Shown: positions 33,420 through 46,820, counted from the stretch's first letter. The stretch is 64,000 nt of DNA from Eudorina sp. 2006-703-Eu-15 (GCA_003117195.1 BDSI01000166.1:39854-103853), one strand, 5' to 3'. Made by a program: numbers and translations. Notes: generated from the sequence alone by a model not told the origin.

Positions 33420-36400
33420 CCCAAGGGCCCGACCGGAGGCACCAGCAGCTGCCAGCTCACAAGCAGAATGTCTGGCGCGGGATGGCGAGCTGCAAGCTTC
33501 GGAGCTTTTTTTCACAATTCGGGATTGTGATCTGGGCTCGCGGGCCAGGGGCGCGAGCGTCCTGTGCGTGCGGTGGCAGCCGGTCCGAGCTGTCAGCGGT
33601 CACTGGATGCGGTGGCGGTGGCGGAGGAGGAGGAGGGTGCAAAAGGGTTTGCAAAAAGGCCTACAGAAGCAGCCTCCGATCAGTCAGTAGATGTGGCTGC
33701 TGTTGCGGCAGCCGTGACGCGCCGGCTTCGCGGCGGCGTCTTCCTCCTTGCCGCAGCGATACAGCCTCCCATATACCAACACCATTATCGCACACACCAC
33801 CGGAAACACGCCGGGGCCGGGACCGGCCGGGACTTCGATGTGCTTGCGCGGACGAGAAGCGGTGACGGCTTTTCATCCCCCGCACGTGCGCAGCGCACGT
33901 GTACGACGTTGCTGCTGCTGCTGCTGCTGCTGTCCTCGGGACCCTGGGGATTACCTGGCCTGCCGCTGTGCAATCACGGGCGGCGGCTTGCGCCTGCAGG
34001 ACCCTCCGGCAGCCGGGTCGTGGAAGGACGGGAAGCCTTGGGACCATCGCAGGATTGCGTCGAGTGACCCCCCTTGGTTGGTGGGCGTCCCCTGGGCTCC
34101 GCAGTGCCGTGCCACGCCGCTTCGGCGTGCCTGGCTGTGTCCCTTGCCCTTGCCACACATGGCTCATTCACCGCGTGGGCACGACCGGCAAGGTCCATTG
34201 CGGGGGCTGGTGGTCTAGGGGGGTCTCTACCCCTGGACGCCTGGCATGTGCAATGAGCGCGCTCCCGTGCGTCCGTTTGGACCTTGACGTTATGAAGAGG
34301 GAGGAGGAGGAGTGGGACGGACACAGCGGCCTCACGTGGTTGTCTGACCCTCTGCCGCGGGTCAAATGGACCGCGGGCCAAAATCGGGTTGGAAAGGGAG
34401 GAAAGAGGGGAGCGAAGAGGAGAGTCGAGGGGAGAGGGGACGAGTGGTGGGCGCTGGCCGGCTGGCGGGCAGGCTGGCTGGCTGGCTGTTGCCGTCCGGT
34501 GTGTGGATGGAAGGGGGAGAGCGGCAAGCGCCGGCTGCTGCACCAGGCATTTAAAAGTGGGAATGGGAGGGCGCACTGTGAGGGCACCGATGGGAAGCTC
34601 GGGAATAGTGAGGTGTGGGGATACGTCGCTGCGATGGCCTGTGATGCTGGGCGGTGGGACTGCCTCCTGAACAGCACCAGCCGGGAGAGGAGCATGCCAA
34701 CCATGGTGGGGGGTTGAGGGGCGTCGTGTTGCCTGGGCTGCACCTGTACGGATTGGCAGCCATCTGGTCGCAGTATAGCACATGTCTAATAGTATCTCAC
34801 TTAAATATGTGAAGTCGGTTTTGTCGGTTTTGCGCGCGCTGACACAAAGAACGACCACATCTTGTTCTTGTTCGTTATTCAGCAATCAGCGTCTTATATG
34901 GCAAACGTTTAGGGTCAATGACGTTGTTGAATGAATGAACAATAAAGCCCGAACGGGATCAACGGTGTATACCAGGGCAAGCCCCAGCAGGCCCCAATGA
35001 CAAGGCGGGTTGTTGTGCTGCGCGTTGTAGGTGGCCAGGCAGTCATGCCAGTGCGCGGCGCGTCGGTCGTGGTACAGGATAGTTCTTCCACATCTTGGGT
35101 TGATCATTCCCGTCCTAGATTATCAGCTGTGCCTCCCATCCGTCTTCTCCAATCCAATGATCCTAGAAAGTTTGCTTGCTACCAGCAAGCTATGTCGAAA
35201 GCAGCAAGCCGCCAGGCCCGCCCCACCGCAGGAACGAGCCTGATCCGATCCGATCCCGACGCATCGCACCGGTAATATACGTGACCGCGTATGACTGCTG
35301 CGGCTGTGGGTCCAGTCGTATGACCGCCCGCACATCCCCCACTGGATGGGCATTTGCGTGTGCGTGCGCGGCTGGGTGCCTGCCGGGGTAGGTGTGCGCG
35401 GGGGGTCTATCTCCACCACTGTCCGGTTCCCGTATGCCGCACGCGGCGAACCCATGCACGGTAATGGGATGCGATGCAAGGCCTCGAAGCCACCGGGTCC
35501 ATACACCGGACGCCCACCCCGCTTGCGCCACCCGCCCAACATCCGTCCGCCCAACCACCCACCGCCACGTGCATAGCAGCAGAGCACCACTTCGACGTCT
35601 GCAGGATCGCCAGCCCTACCCGGGCACCCCCCCCCCTCCCTCACACACCGTTGATCCCTTCGCGATCCGAGGGTGCGGTGTCCCGTCCCCCACCCCGCCG
35701 CACGTGCGAAGGCATCATCCCACGATACTGGCTCCCCCGCCCTGCCGCCGCATCCCGCGTGCATGTCGCCGAGAGGTCACCACCGCCAGGGCTCCAAGCT
35801 CCGAAGGCTCTCATCACCCAGCCCGAGCATTCATTCCGGGGACGCAGGCCCCCCTCCGGCTTTCCTTCCGACTGGACGGCAGGCCCTCCAGGTTTCGACA
35901 GATCTCCGCTTGCGCGCTACACCGGCTCACAGCGTGCGCGTAAACGACCACCCATTCGAAGACCAGCGGAGCGGTACCGGTACCGCGCGCCCTCCACGGT
36001 CCCAGGACTGCGGCCGCCGGGCGCGGCGGCCCCCGGTGCGTAGCGCTCAAGTCACCAGGCACCCGGCCGACTGGGGGTCCACTCCTGTTCATCCAACTGC
36101 GTCGCGCCCCGGGGCTTGTGGCCACACCCGAACGGGCCACACCCGACCGGTGACACGAGCGCACTGCAACTTCCAGGCAGGCCGACGGACACACACAACC
36201 GGATAGGCAGGCAGGCGTGTGCACGACACAGCCAGACAGGGGCACACATGGCCCGAGGCAATCACCCGCCGGGGAGGGGAAAGACTCATCCTGCCCGGCA
36301 CTTGGACAGGGGTGACGATGCGACGGTGTGCCCAGTCCTCCTGTGGCGGCGGGTCGCTGCTCGCAGGACCCACGCCGGGTGGCCCGCGGGGCCACACGAA

Positions 36401-38784
36401 TCCATGCACCCGCTGCGCTGCGCTGCAGGCTGCACCCCACCGCACCGCACGGCACCTCATCGCCCCGCACGCCGCCGTTCCTTCTCACTCATCATCCAGT
36501 CTTCTACTGTCCAGTCTACTATCCACGCCCTTCTCTCTAGGGAACCCACACGCGCCTGAAATAAGCAACAAGCCTGGGCGCGGGAGGGGTTTTGCGCCGC
36601 TCCGAAACCTGCGATGCAGACAACCCGCACGCACCCCATCTGCGGGAGCCCGCCGCAGCCGGGCTGTGTATAGAGGTGCGCCGTTTCCATTCCCCACGGA
36701 CAATGGAGGCCGCCGGTTGTTGGTGTGCCGTGCCAGCCCGGGCCGCCGGGCTCCGCGGCCCCTGGAAACACCCCAGGTGCCTGTTCTGCTACTTCTAAAA
36801 CACGTGTACTACAGCTGCATCCCGTGTACGACAGTCGTTCACAGGGCCCGGAAGTCGTCTGAGCGCCCTCCTCGAGGGGCCGCCGGAGGCTCCCGCCTGG
36901 TAGGCTGGTGAATACTCGTGGCCTGCCATGTCGTACACGCGTTGGCCGTCTAACCGTACGTGTATTGTACGGCGCGCAAATACACACGTGCGCACAGGAC
37001 ATGCCGCGGCCCGACACGAGGGGTAGGCCACCCCGCTACCACCCCACCGCCGCTTTAGCCCGTACGACATACCTATCAAAATTACAACAATTCTGCAACT
37101 GCGGCGCGGGCCCCCATGTGAGATTCCCAACTAATCATTCCCAACTACAAACTAAAAGCCCGGGACACGAGCCCCCGTGATACCATATGACAACAACAGA
37201 TGACGACAGCAGCAAAAACAGCGTAAGCCTTCCAAGCGCGACAAAATGTTCTTAACGTACAACAATCGGCAACGGTCAGCCTTGCCGGTGATTCTCCGTA
37301 CACTTCACCATTGTACAATAACACTCATTCTCCGTCGTACAGATCTGCCACAGGCCCCCGGTGTGGCGTCGTTGCGCCGGCTGGTGGCGAAAGGGTGTGG
37401 TCGGGTTGCCGCCGGCGGCCCCCCTAGACCACCCCAACTCGCCGTGGCACGCCGCGTCCTACACGTACCGTACACTGTTTATGCCGTACACCCAAAGGCC
37501 GCCTGCTGTACCTTGTTGAGTGAGCTCTGCCATCCCGGGCGATGGCTTTCGGGTTGTGGGGGAGTGCCGTCGAAGGCGCAGCGTGGCTTTGCAACATGGC
37601 AGGGCAACAACCAAAATCCGGCCGTGTGCTCCCCCCCTCTCCGCCTCAGACCCCGAGGACCCTCCCACCACCCCCCTCCCCACCTCCCCGACTGCCGCGC
37701 TCGAGGCCAGCCAACCAACCAACCAACCGGAGCCGCGCCACCTCCGAAACCAGCGCGGCCGACAAACAAAGTTGGCCAAATTCGACCCAAGAAAAGCGGC
37801 CTTCAACGAGCCATATGGGTTTACGAGTCCGGCCCGTCCTGCCTGTTACGGCGGCGCGCGCGCTCGCTGTCTCCCCGGGCCCTATGGCTCCCGCCCTCGC
37901 GCCCGCTGCCATCTGCGACGATGATACGATCCGCGTGCCGCAGTCCTGGGCCTTATGACCTCTGCTGTGCGACGGCGCTTTCCCGCACAGCCGATATACC
38001 CTGCCCGGGCTCCCTCACCTGCTTCTCTACTTCCTCTCCCTCTCTCTCTCGCTGCCCCTTTGTCACTTAAGACAACAGCGAAACCGCAAAACAGAGCAAC
38101 AAACCGATAACTGCCGATGACAGTCATGGACGACGACGGCGAAACGTTGACTCTCTCTGGCCCCCGCGCCTCCTCCTCCATTCCAGTCTTGAGCTCGAGG
38201 GATATGCTGAAGCCCTACACACACGAGGGGCGGCGCTATCCCTATCCCGGGGGCCGTCCGTACTGAGGGCAAGCCGGCGCGCCGCCGCAGCCAGCCGACG
38301 AAGTTTCCCCCTCACGCTTCGAGACACCCCCGCCCCGGTTGCTTCTGGATTTGTTTCTGGGTTTGTTTTTTTCTGGGTTCTTTTCAGCCCCCGTCCCCTT
38401 CTGACTCTCAACTCAGACGCCTCCGCGTCGCCACACACACCCCCTCCGAACCACCGACCTGCAGCAGGCAGGAGAACGCGGCCCGGTGTCCCCCTCGGGA
38501 GGGCAGGAGCCCGCGCGCTGTACGACACGAAACACATGCGAGTAAGTGTACGGAACCCCGGTGTCCTCTGAGAACCCGTCGAAAAGCTCTGAACCCGTCG
38601 TGCGGAGTACGGCGGCCTCTGCGAATGGCGCGATGCAGCTTATGATGAATGCCCTGCGCCGTACGCCAAACCGCCCTGCCACCCAGGTTCGCTGGCTGGC
38701 GGCACCGGCGGCGAAACACACACACACACGCTGCCGTACTACCGTACCACCGTACAATATCCATTATCCTCGCCTGTGTTTCTA
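33420..38784. other. 5.4 kb without a supportable gene
   Basis: Several frames of 150-300 codons cross this GC-rich stretch on both strands, but all are Arg/Pro/Ser-rich overlaps with no family motif and no run of phase-compatible splice sites. A (CTG)n run lies at 33909-33932. TGTAA on the minus strand at about 37083-37087 could end the phosphatase transcript, leaving a long 3' UTR. A long non-coding RNA cannot be excluded. Confidence 0.4.
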
Positions 38785-41700
38785 TCACAGCACCGCCTCC
38801 GAGGCCGCCCTCCGGATTCGCGAGTAGGACGCCGGGGTTGCCAGCGGTCGGCCGCTGAAGCGGAGCACCACCGCCGTGATGTTGTCGTGGCTGCCCAGCT
38901 TCAGGGCCACCCGGCAGAGCTCCTCGGCGGCGGCGGCGGCGGAGCGGCCGTCGGCCAGCCAGCGGCGGACCTGTACGGGCGGCGTGACGTTACGTGACGT
39001 GGGTTCGCGAGGTTCGTGGGTTGGGGAGGTGAGGGTGGGCTACGTTTGGGCTTTCAGATTTCAGATCACCTAGGGCACCTAGGTGATAATAATAACAATA
39101 ACAGCTAATAAATTAAAATATAACCTGATATATTATAATAGCATCACTTTGGGCAAACCCTAGCGTGAGTTCCATGGGCAGGGGCGGCGGGGCTCGCTGG
39201 GCCTACACGCCACTGCCACCTAAGGCAGCGTAGAGCAGGACAGGGCGCCACCTGCTGGGCAGTGTCTGGGCGATAACGGTGAATGCCGTGATACGGTACG
39301 GCGATGCACGTGAACCCCATCCCGTGATGGCAAAGAGGCTGAGAGAGAGAGCGATAGAGAAGGGGGGTCGAGAGGCGAGCGATGAGGGAAAGCACGTGCG
39401 GGACAGTGCGGCGTGTTGCTGCTACGGTTCCCCATAGTGTTGCGTTGCCTGCACTGCTGTTCGGCTGTGCCGGAGCGCCGGTGCGTGCCAGCGCGCCGGA
39501 CTGCCAGTGCCAACGCGCCGAAGTACCTACGCCCGCTCCACAGTGGGGCCCCGCCTGCCTCCCCCCCACTCACGTATCTGCACGCCTCTCCGTTCCGCAT
39601 CACGTCCCACAGCCCGTCACACGCGCAGATGAGGAACTCGGAATCCTGGCTGATCTGGTAGTGGAACAAGTCCTGTCGTACAGGGACGCATCCCGAGGGT
39701 CGGTCGTCAGGCGGGAGTTAGGGGTATCGTGGTACGACGGCATGTACGGCAGGGAAAACAGGACGGGAATCCACGCCATCAGCAAACCCCAAGGCCGTGG
39801 AACCCCATTCACAACTCCCCAGCGGCGCCCCTGCAGGTGAAGACGTCTTGCAAACACTGTCAGTGTAACTGCGAGGCATTGAAATGCCGTACCCTAATAC
39901 GGCACTGCGACCAGGCTCACCGGATCGGGTATCAGCACACCCGCAGCGGAGCTGCCGCAGCCGCTGGTTTCGGAGCTGGCGGCACCCGAGCCTGCCGAGA
40001 CGCCGAAACGGTCCTGGACACCAACTTCGGTACGGTCATCACGCGCCGACTGACAGCCGCAACCGCCGCCTCCGCCGCTGCCGCCACCGACGCGGCCGCC
40101 ACCGTCACCGTTCGCAGCGGCGCCGCCAATGTCGCCTGATGGCGGCACCGCCTCCACCGCTGCTGTTGCCGTCGCCACCTCCGCTACTGCCTCCGCCGGC
40201 GGCAGCGGAGCCGCGCCCCCCTGCACCGCCGTTGTGGCTTCCACCGCCTCCACCGCTTCCGTCGCCGTCATCCCCGACGTCAGCTCCGCCGGAACGGAAT
40301 GTACGAACGCCGAGTTGAGCGTCCACGAGCTGAATGTCACTGACGGGCGCAGCGAGCCGCAGACGCTCGCTTTGCCGCTGCTTTCGCCGCCACCGCCGCC
40401 GGCGGCGGCGGCCGCTGTGGAGGAGGCAGCCTCGCCGCCGTCGATCGCCGCCGCCACGGCAGCGTTCACAAATGGCGCGATCAGCTCTGTGTCGTCATCG
40501 GCAGTGGCGACGGCGAAAGCGCTGGCGGCGGCGACGGCGACGACTCCCGCGAGTGCCCCATCGCTGCCGTCCTCCTCGCCACCGCCGCCGTACATTTCGC
40601 CGCGGCCGCCGCCATTGCTCAGCCTGCCACCGCCGCCACTGGTTCCCTCGACGCCACTGCTGCTGCCGCCCTCGGGCAGCGGAAACAGCCGGCAGTCACC
40701 GCCGCTGCCGCCGACGCCACTGCCAAATGGCGACGTCGGGCTCAGGCTTCGCTCGCGCGTACGGCCGCCGCCGCTGCCGCTGCGACAGTGCCTGTACGAC
40801 ACGAAGACACCTGGGCCTCCCAAGCGGCCCTCAGCGGCCGCCGGCGCGGAGCCGACCACGAAGGACGGGCTCGGCGGCAGCGGCGGCAGACCCAAAAAGT
40901 GCCCGGATCCAGATCCGCAAGGCCCGGGAAGGTATCCGGATCCAGATCCACGACGAGATCCCGCCCTGGAGCACCCGGATCCAGATCCACTGTCACTACC
41001 CGCTAAAAGCGACGGCGGCCGGCCGGCACTACTGACCTCGACTGCTGCGGCGCCGCCGCCGTCCTCGCCCGCCGCCGCCCTGGGCGTTGCTGACGACATT
41101 CCAGGCACTGGCGGCGGCCGCTGCGACAGGCGCGGGCTCGCCTGTGCTGCGCCGCCGCCGCTGCTCGGTGGCCGCGGAGGCCGGGGGCTCAGCCCCGCCG
41201 GTTGCTGTTGCTGCTGTTGCTGGGGCGCCGCCGCCGCCGGCTGCAATTGCCGCACAGTGACCACAGCAACGTGCGTCGCGATGCGCGTCAGGCCCGCCGG
41301 CGGCGGCGGAACCTCCAGCGCTGCGCCGGGAGGGGACACCGAGGGCCCCACAGAGGCGGTGGCGGCGGCGCCGCCGCCGCCGTCGGTGCTCAACCGGGCG
41401 CCAGTCAATAACCCGGCGGCCGTCGGACAGTGGCCGTTATGACGGTTGTGTCCTTCAAAGGACTCTCCGTTGACTTCGTGCGGCTGCGCCTGCGGCTGCT
41501 GTGCGTGGTGGTTGTGCAATGACGTCTGCGTGTTCGGCTGCTGCTGCCGCTGCTGGTAGTAGAGGTACTGCTGCTGCTGCGCCTGTTGGTGGTGGTGGTG
41601 GTGGGTGACGATGGCCGGGTCGCTGCAGCTCTCAAAGCGGCCCCGAACGCCCCGGGACTGCAGCTGCAGGCGGCGGGCGGGAACGTGTAGGGGATTAGTG

Positions 41701-44700
41701 CGCAGGCGGATGGGCGGCGGCGAGGCAGGAGCAGCCTTCCCCCTGCTCATGCCCACCTCAGACAGCGGAGGATCCCCCCTCCACCTGGCTGGCCCCTTCT
41801 CACCATCCCAGACACTCGTCGGCTCCCAGAGCATTTCGGGCGGGTCCTCCCTCTTTTCAGCGCACGCCATGCCGGCCCGTGGCTTCGTACGGCATGTACC
41901 CGTACATATACCCGTACATACACTCACCTGGTCCGGTGTTGCCAGCTGCGTGTGGCTGGCGGACCTATTGCCGCCTTGTTGCGGGTGCGGGTGCGGCCCC
42001 GCCCCCGGGCGCGCCCCCGGGCGGGATGGCAACTGCTGCTGCGCTTGCTGGTACTGCTGCTGCGGTTGCTGCTGCGGTTGCTGCTGCGGTTGCTGCTGCA
42101 GAATGCTCTGATGCTGTTTGTGGTGGTGGTGATACAGATGGTGGTTAGGATGCGACTGCGACTGCGAATGATCTTTGCGGTTCTGGAAGCTGAGGTTGTG
42201 TGCCTGGTGTACCTGGTGGTACGTCTGGCCCCGCAGGCCCGAAGCGACCCGCGGGTCTTCCGACGCGTCGCCCGACACCGATCCGGGCGCCGACCCGTGC
42301 AGCCGCCGCTCTGGATGCGGCTGTAGCTGAAGCTGGTGGTGGTGGTGGTGCTGCTGCTGCTGCCGCCAGCTACTGCCGCCGGCGACGGCGGCGGGGGCGA
42401 CATTCACTGCACTGATCCGTACGCCGCCAGCGGCTGCGCCGCTGCCACTAACCCGGCCCGCCGCGCCGCAGGCGGCGCCGCCGCTCGCCGACACCCGCCC
42501 AGTCGAGCCGCTGCTGTCCGGACGCTGCGGGTGGCTGTAGCTGCCGCCGCCGGCGCCGCCGCTGCCGTTGACCACCCCTCCCCGACCCTGGCCGTGGCCT
42601 GCCGCACCCCCTGGAGCCCCCGGGCCGTGGCCGTGGCTGTAGCTGCTGTGTGGCTGCATGTGCAGGTGCTGCGGGTGCGCGTGCGGGTACATGTGGCTCC
42701 AGCTGCTGCCCCGGCCGCTCAGGGAGCGGTTCTTCAGGTGCGCGCAGCCCAGGTTGCGGCTGACGGCGATGTCGCTGCAGGAACCGTCCGGGGCAGTCAC
42801 CTGCGGCCGCAAAGGGGGCGCACGAGCGCGTGGGCGCGTGTTTGTCGGTAGGGCGGGGTAGGGCGGGGCAGGGCAGGGCGGGGCGGGGCAGGGTGCATGG
42901 TACGCGACGGGTGGGGCATGAGGGCGTGGGGCTGTTTAGGTAGGTGGAGCGGGAGGGGGCGTGGGGCTGCAGGTGGGGTAGCTGTGAATGTGCGGGAAAT
43001 AGGATGACGGGTTGATTGCGTCGCTCATCCTATTTCCCTATGCCCCCCATCTACCGCCGCCCCACCTGCAGGTAGCCGTCCGAGCTGAGCTGCGCCCCCA
43101 GGGCCAGCAGCCGCTGCCGCTCCAGCAGCGCCGCCCCGAACACCGCCTCGGGCGCATCCGGGCGGCCCGCCCCCGCCTTGTGGTCCACCGTCAGCTGACT
43201 GCGGGCCGCGGGGCGGAGCAGGCGACGACGACGACATGGGGGGGGGGGGTATAGGAAATTGGTAGGCATAATACGGGGGGGAAGAGGGGTCACGGACTCG
43301 TGGAGCCACGCACGTATACGGCTGCGCGCGCAGTCCATGTCCATGTCCATGTTCGAGCTCAGCCACCGCCCCGACCCCTCAGCCCCTCCGCCATCACCAA
43401 TCAATCCCGGAACGCGTTTCAAGAAGGCTAGGTTCAAGAAGGCTAGGTTCAAGAAGGCTAGGTTCAAGAAGGCTAGGTTCAAGAAGGCTAGGTTCAAGAA
43501 GGCTAGGTTCAAGAAGGCTAGGTTCAAGAAGGCTAGGTTCAAGAAGGCTAGCATACCTCTTGTGCCCCCATCTCGCTCCGCCCAGTCAGCGAAGTTCACC
43601 GCTGTTGCCTATACCCATTTCCTGGCACCCCCTCTTCCCCCATAAGCCCCCCCCCCGGGCGGCCCCCACATACGCGCCCCCCCCCCGCCCCCTCACCGCG
43701 CCTCCCCGTCGTCGCACACCACCGCCCGGCAGTCCCCCACGTTGGCCAGCCACAGCGAGCCCCCCAGCATGAGCGCCACCAGGGCCGTGGTGCCGCTGTG
43801 GCAGTCCTGCGGGGGCCAGGGGCAGCAGGGCCAGGGGCGGGGTGGGGGCGGGGACGGGGCCAGGGGGCGGGGTGGGGCGGGGCATGAAGACGGTGAAGGG
43901 GTCGGGTGGATTGGAGGGCAAGGGGGTGTAGGACATTGGTAGACACGTTCAACTTGCGTTGCTGCCAGATCACAGGTCCGGAGGGCAGGCGGGTTACACC
44001 GCGGGGGCGGGGGACGTGGTTACGGGCCTCGCCCAACCAAGAGATAAGGTAAACCTTAGGACGCGATCCCCGATGGATAGTAGATTCGCAGAGCAACCAA
44101 ACAGTATGCAGCATTACCGTATTCCCAGTTCCAACATCTTCAAAATTCTCTCGAATCGTCAAAGCCAAGTTATAAGACTTAGCAGTGAAGAGGATACCAG
44201 TAAAAACATAAACGACCTCAAAATTGAATTATTAAAAATCCCAACCCGGTCACCTGCTCCATCAACTCCCGCTCGCAACGCAGCAGCGCGTTCCGCAGCG
44301 CCGCCGGCGGATCCGGCGGTTGGCACCCGCAACCGCTGCCGTACGCCGCCAGCGACGAGCGCCGCCGCTCCGCCGCCGCCGAGTGGTACAGCGGCGGCGC
44401 CCAGGGCGGCGTGCACGGCCCCTCGTCGTCGCCGTACTCGCCCACGTCATCGTCACCGTCTGCCGTCCACTCGTCCCAGCCGTACGACATATCGGCCGAG
44501 CCCCAGTCGTTCGACGCTCGTGCCCCGGGTGTACGGATCTCCACACTCAGGTTGGAGGGCTCCCTGGAGGCCAGTCCATCCAGTCCCGCATCCGGCGCCC
44601 CCGTAAGCACCGACCCGCGGGACATTGTCATCTGCCCGCCCAGCCCCGGCCGCACAAACCCATGGGGCGTCACCTCCGCCGTGGCCGGCGGCGCGTCGGA

Positions 44701-46820
44701 CGTGCCCGCTGTGGCTATCCCACCGCTATCGGCTGTAGCAGCCATAGGCGGCGGCGCGGAGGCGCCGTTGGCAGCGTTACTTGCGATCGTCGTCCCATCA
44801 GCAGCCGCGGTAGCGGCCGTGGCGCCGTTGGCACCTGGGCGGCATCCGGCGGCTACAGCCGCCACCGCCACCGCCGCGACATACTGTTGCGCCGCCGCCG
44901 GGGCCGCCGCCGCCGCGGCGCTGTCCCTGCCGTCAGCCGCCGTACGACAGTCCGCGGTCATGGCCGCCGCAATGATGTACGGCTGCGTCAGCCTCGTCAC
45001 GCACTCCGAAACCAGCTGCTGCATCTCCAACTGCCGTCGCTCTGCCTCGGCAGGCGGCCGCTGCTGCTGCTGCTGTGGCGTTTCTGACTGCTGCTGCTGC
45101 TGCCGCGGCGGCGGCGGCAGCTCCGGCTGTGAACGCGGCTGCGGGGGCGATCCGGCCGGCTGCGCCGCCTGCGGTTGCGGCGATGGCTGCCGCTGCTGGT
45201 GCTGCCGCCGCTGCTGCTGCTGCGGCGGCGGCGAGTGCGGCTGCCGCCCAGTTGTGACCTCCGCGGTGGGCGGGCAGCCTATCTGCCGGGCGACCTCCTC
45301 AAGCACATGAGACGCCAGATTAGCCTACAGGTCATCGGCCAATACCGCAGGTTTCGGAGGCGGGTCGGGCGGGTGCGTTCTAGGGGAGCGAAGGTGCACT
45401 CGAAACACAAAAGGCGCACTCAAACACAAAACCCTGGAGACCCAAGCGGTCGGCCAAAGACCGAGGTCGCGCCTGCCCAACCGAAAAGGTGGTTTGTCGT
45501 ACCTCAAGGTACGACACCGCGCCGCTGCCCGCGTGGCCGTCCAGCACCGCCACCAGCACCGCCCGCCGGCAGCCGCTGAAGTGCGGGTGGTGGGACAGGT
45601 CGTACATCAGCACGCGGTCCTCCATCTTGGACGAGACGCCCTTGGGTGGGGCGAGGAGGAAACCGGACGGCGGGCGGAGGTGGGCGGTGCCCGAGGTGTA
45701 AGCTGTGAGGAAACTGGTTGGCATACGGTATGTCCACACACACTGAATGTGCGCTGCTGAGCAAAGCAAAAGAGTCCAGGGGGGGAAGGGCTGAGGGCCG
45801 CGCGAGGGGTCCCTCCAGGAAGGGCCCCTCGGACTATCGACTCTTTTTTGTACACCTACGGTATCATCATTTGTTGTGACCTAGCCCCCGGGGCACACCC
45901 TGGTTCAGCAAAGCGTGCGCTGCGGAACCTGCTGTTCACAGCCCTGTGTGTTGAGACACACACACACACACACACACACGGTATCAACATGCACACCACG
46001 CCGCTGCCGAGTGGCACGGCGACGCTGACGGCCCCTTCCGCGGCCGCCGTACCTGCAATGACTGGCACCCCATGTCGTACACCAGGTCCGGACTGCCGGC
46101 CGTCAGGCTGATCTGCGGGGCGGGGGCGGGGCGGGGCGGGGGCGGGGGCGGGGCGGGAGCACAAGGGCGGCGGAGGGCACGAGACGTCCTTTTGAGACCG
46201 GGGGCTCGGGCGCACTCCTTGGCAAGGCGGGGCCCAGCCGCAGCCGCCGGGCGCACCACAGCAGGTGGGTGCACACCCGCCTCAGAGGAAAGACCAGCGA
46301 CCAACAACAGACGCGACTGGGCAGAGGAGGGTAGAGGCACTCGCTAGGGAGGGCATCCGCACCCGCACCCGTACCTGTCGAGCGTCGACCCCTTCTTCTC
46401 GCGGGCGCTCCTCCCCCTCAACGGAGGCGGGCCCGTCCCTCCATCACCCGGGGACGTGTCTGTCACCCCACGTTCGACACACCTCACACGTCACCCCCCA
46501 CGCACATACCCACAATGGACACATGGCCCACAGCCCAACAGCCCCTACCCCGCCACCCCCCACCCCGCCACCAACCCCTCACCCACCTGCTTGGGCACGA
46601 TGATGCGCTCCTCCACCGCCTCCTCGTCCTCCGGGTCAAGGAACAGCGCGTGGGAGCGCACCCGGGGGAGTCCAGGGAGGGAGCTGCCGCTGCCGCCGCC
46701 GCCGGTCCGGGGTCCGCCTGCACCATCGCTGCGCTCCCGCCCAAGCCCCACCAGCGGCGACGGCGACGACTGCGGGTCGGTCGAGCCCGCGCCGCTGTCG
46801 GAGGCCGCGAGGCTGCTGAC
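38785..46820 (-). CDS. PP2C-type Ser/Thr phosphatase with two giant low-complexity insertions
   Basis: Exons in transcript order: 46820-46587, 46112-46053, 45640-45503, 45324-44254, 43806-43697, 43198-43066, 42800-41928, 41663-39921, 39672-39574, 38970-38785 (stop TGA). All phases join to about 1548 residues. PP2C motifs, numbered from the first visible codon: KMED 103-106 with metal ligands Glu105/Asp106; VLDGHAG (Asp132); HSGTTAL 504-510; NVGDCRAVV 523-531; LTVDHK 540-545; IAVSRNLG 593-600; CACDGLWDV (Asp1473); SHDNITAVVL (Asp1516). Between VSYLE (144) and DCHSG (502) about 340 Gln/Ala/Pro-rich residues intervene, and between SRNLG and LIPDPD about 850 His/Gln/Gly/Ala/Ser-rich residues. The usual Asp after RxxG is Cys here. 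The enzyme should remove phosphate from Ser/Thr with Mn/Mg. An intron at 41664-41927 (GTGAGT donor) is in frame without stops and could be retained. The 5' end is unsure: a 37-codon exon 47136-47026 (MSASDWVAPTSAV...) before GTACAC is phase-compatible. Confidence 0.85.
43418..43552. repeat. 15-bp minisatellite, nine copies, in PP2C intron
   Basis: Unit TTCAAGAAGGCTAGG, nine times with only the final base differing in the last copy; within intron 43199-43696. Its length is a multiple of three, so it reads open on both strands, but splice sites put it outside the coding sequence. Confidence 0.95.
45957..45980. repeat. (AC)n dinucleotide run in PP2C intron
   Basis: Twelve AC units between exons 45503-45640 and 46053-46112. 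Confidence 0.9.

Noticed and set aside
33215..33865. 216-codon frame as C-terminal extension of the nucleoredoxin-like protein
   Set aside because: It can be joined through a CTTAG acceptor, but the product has no thioredoxin-family features and continues through low-complexity DNA; not included in the model.
35123..36488. Overlapping 180-220-codon frames around 35-36.5 kb
   Set aside because: Arg/Pro/His-rich in all frames on both strands, as expected of random GC-rich DNA; no donors and acceptors in matching phase.
40129..41442. 437-codon plus-strand frame
   Set aside because: Antisense shadow of the PP2C low-complexity exon; the minus frame connects in phase to PP2C motifs on both sides while this one has none.
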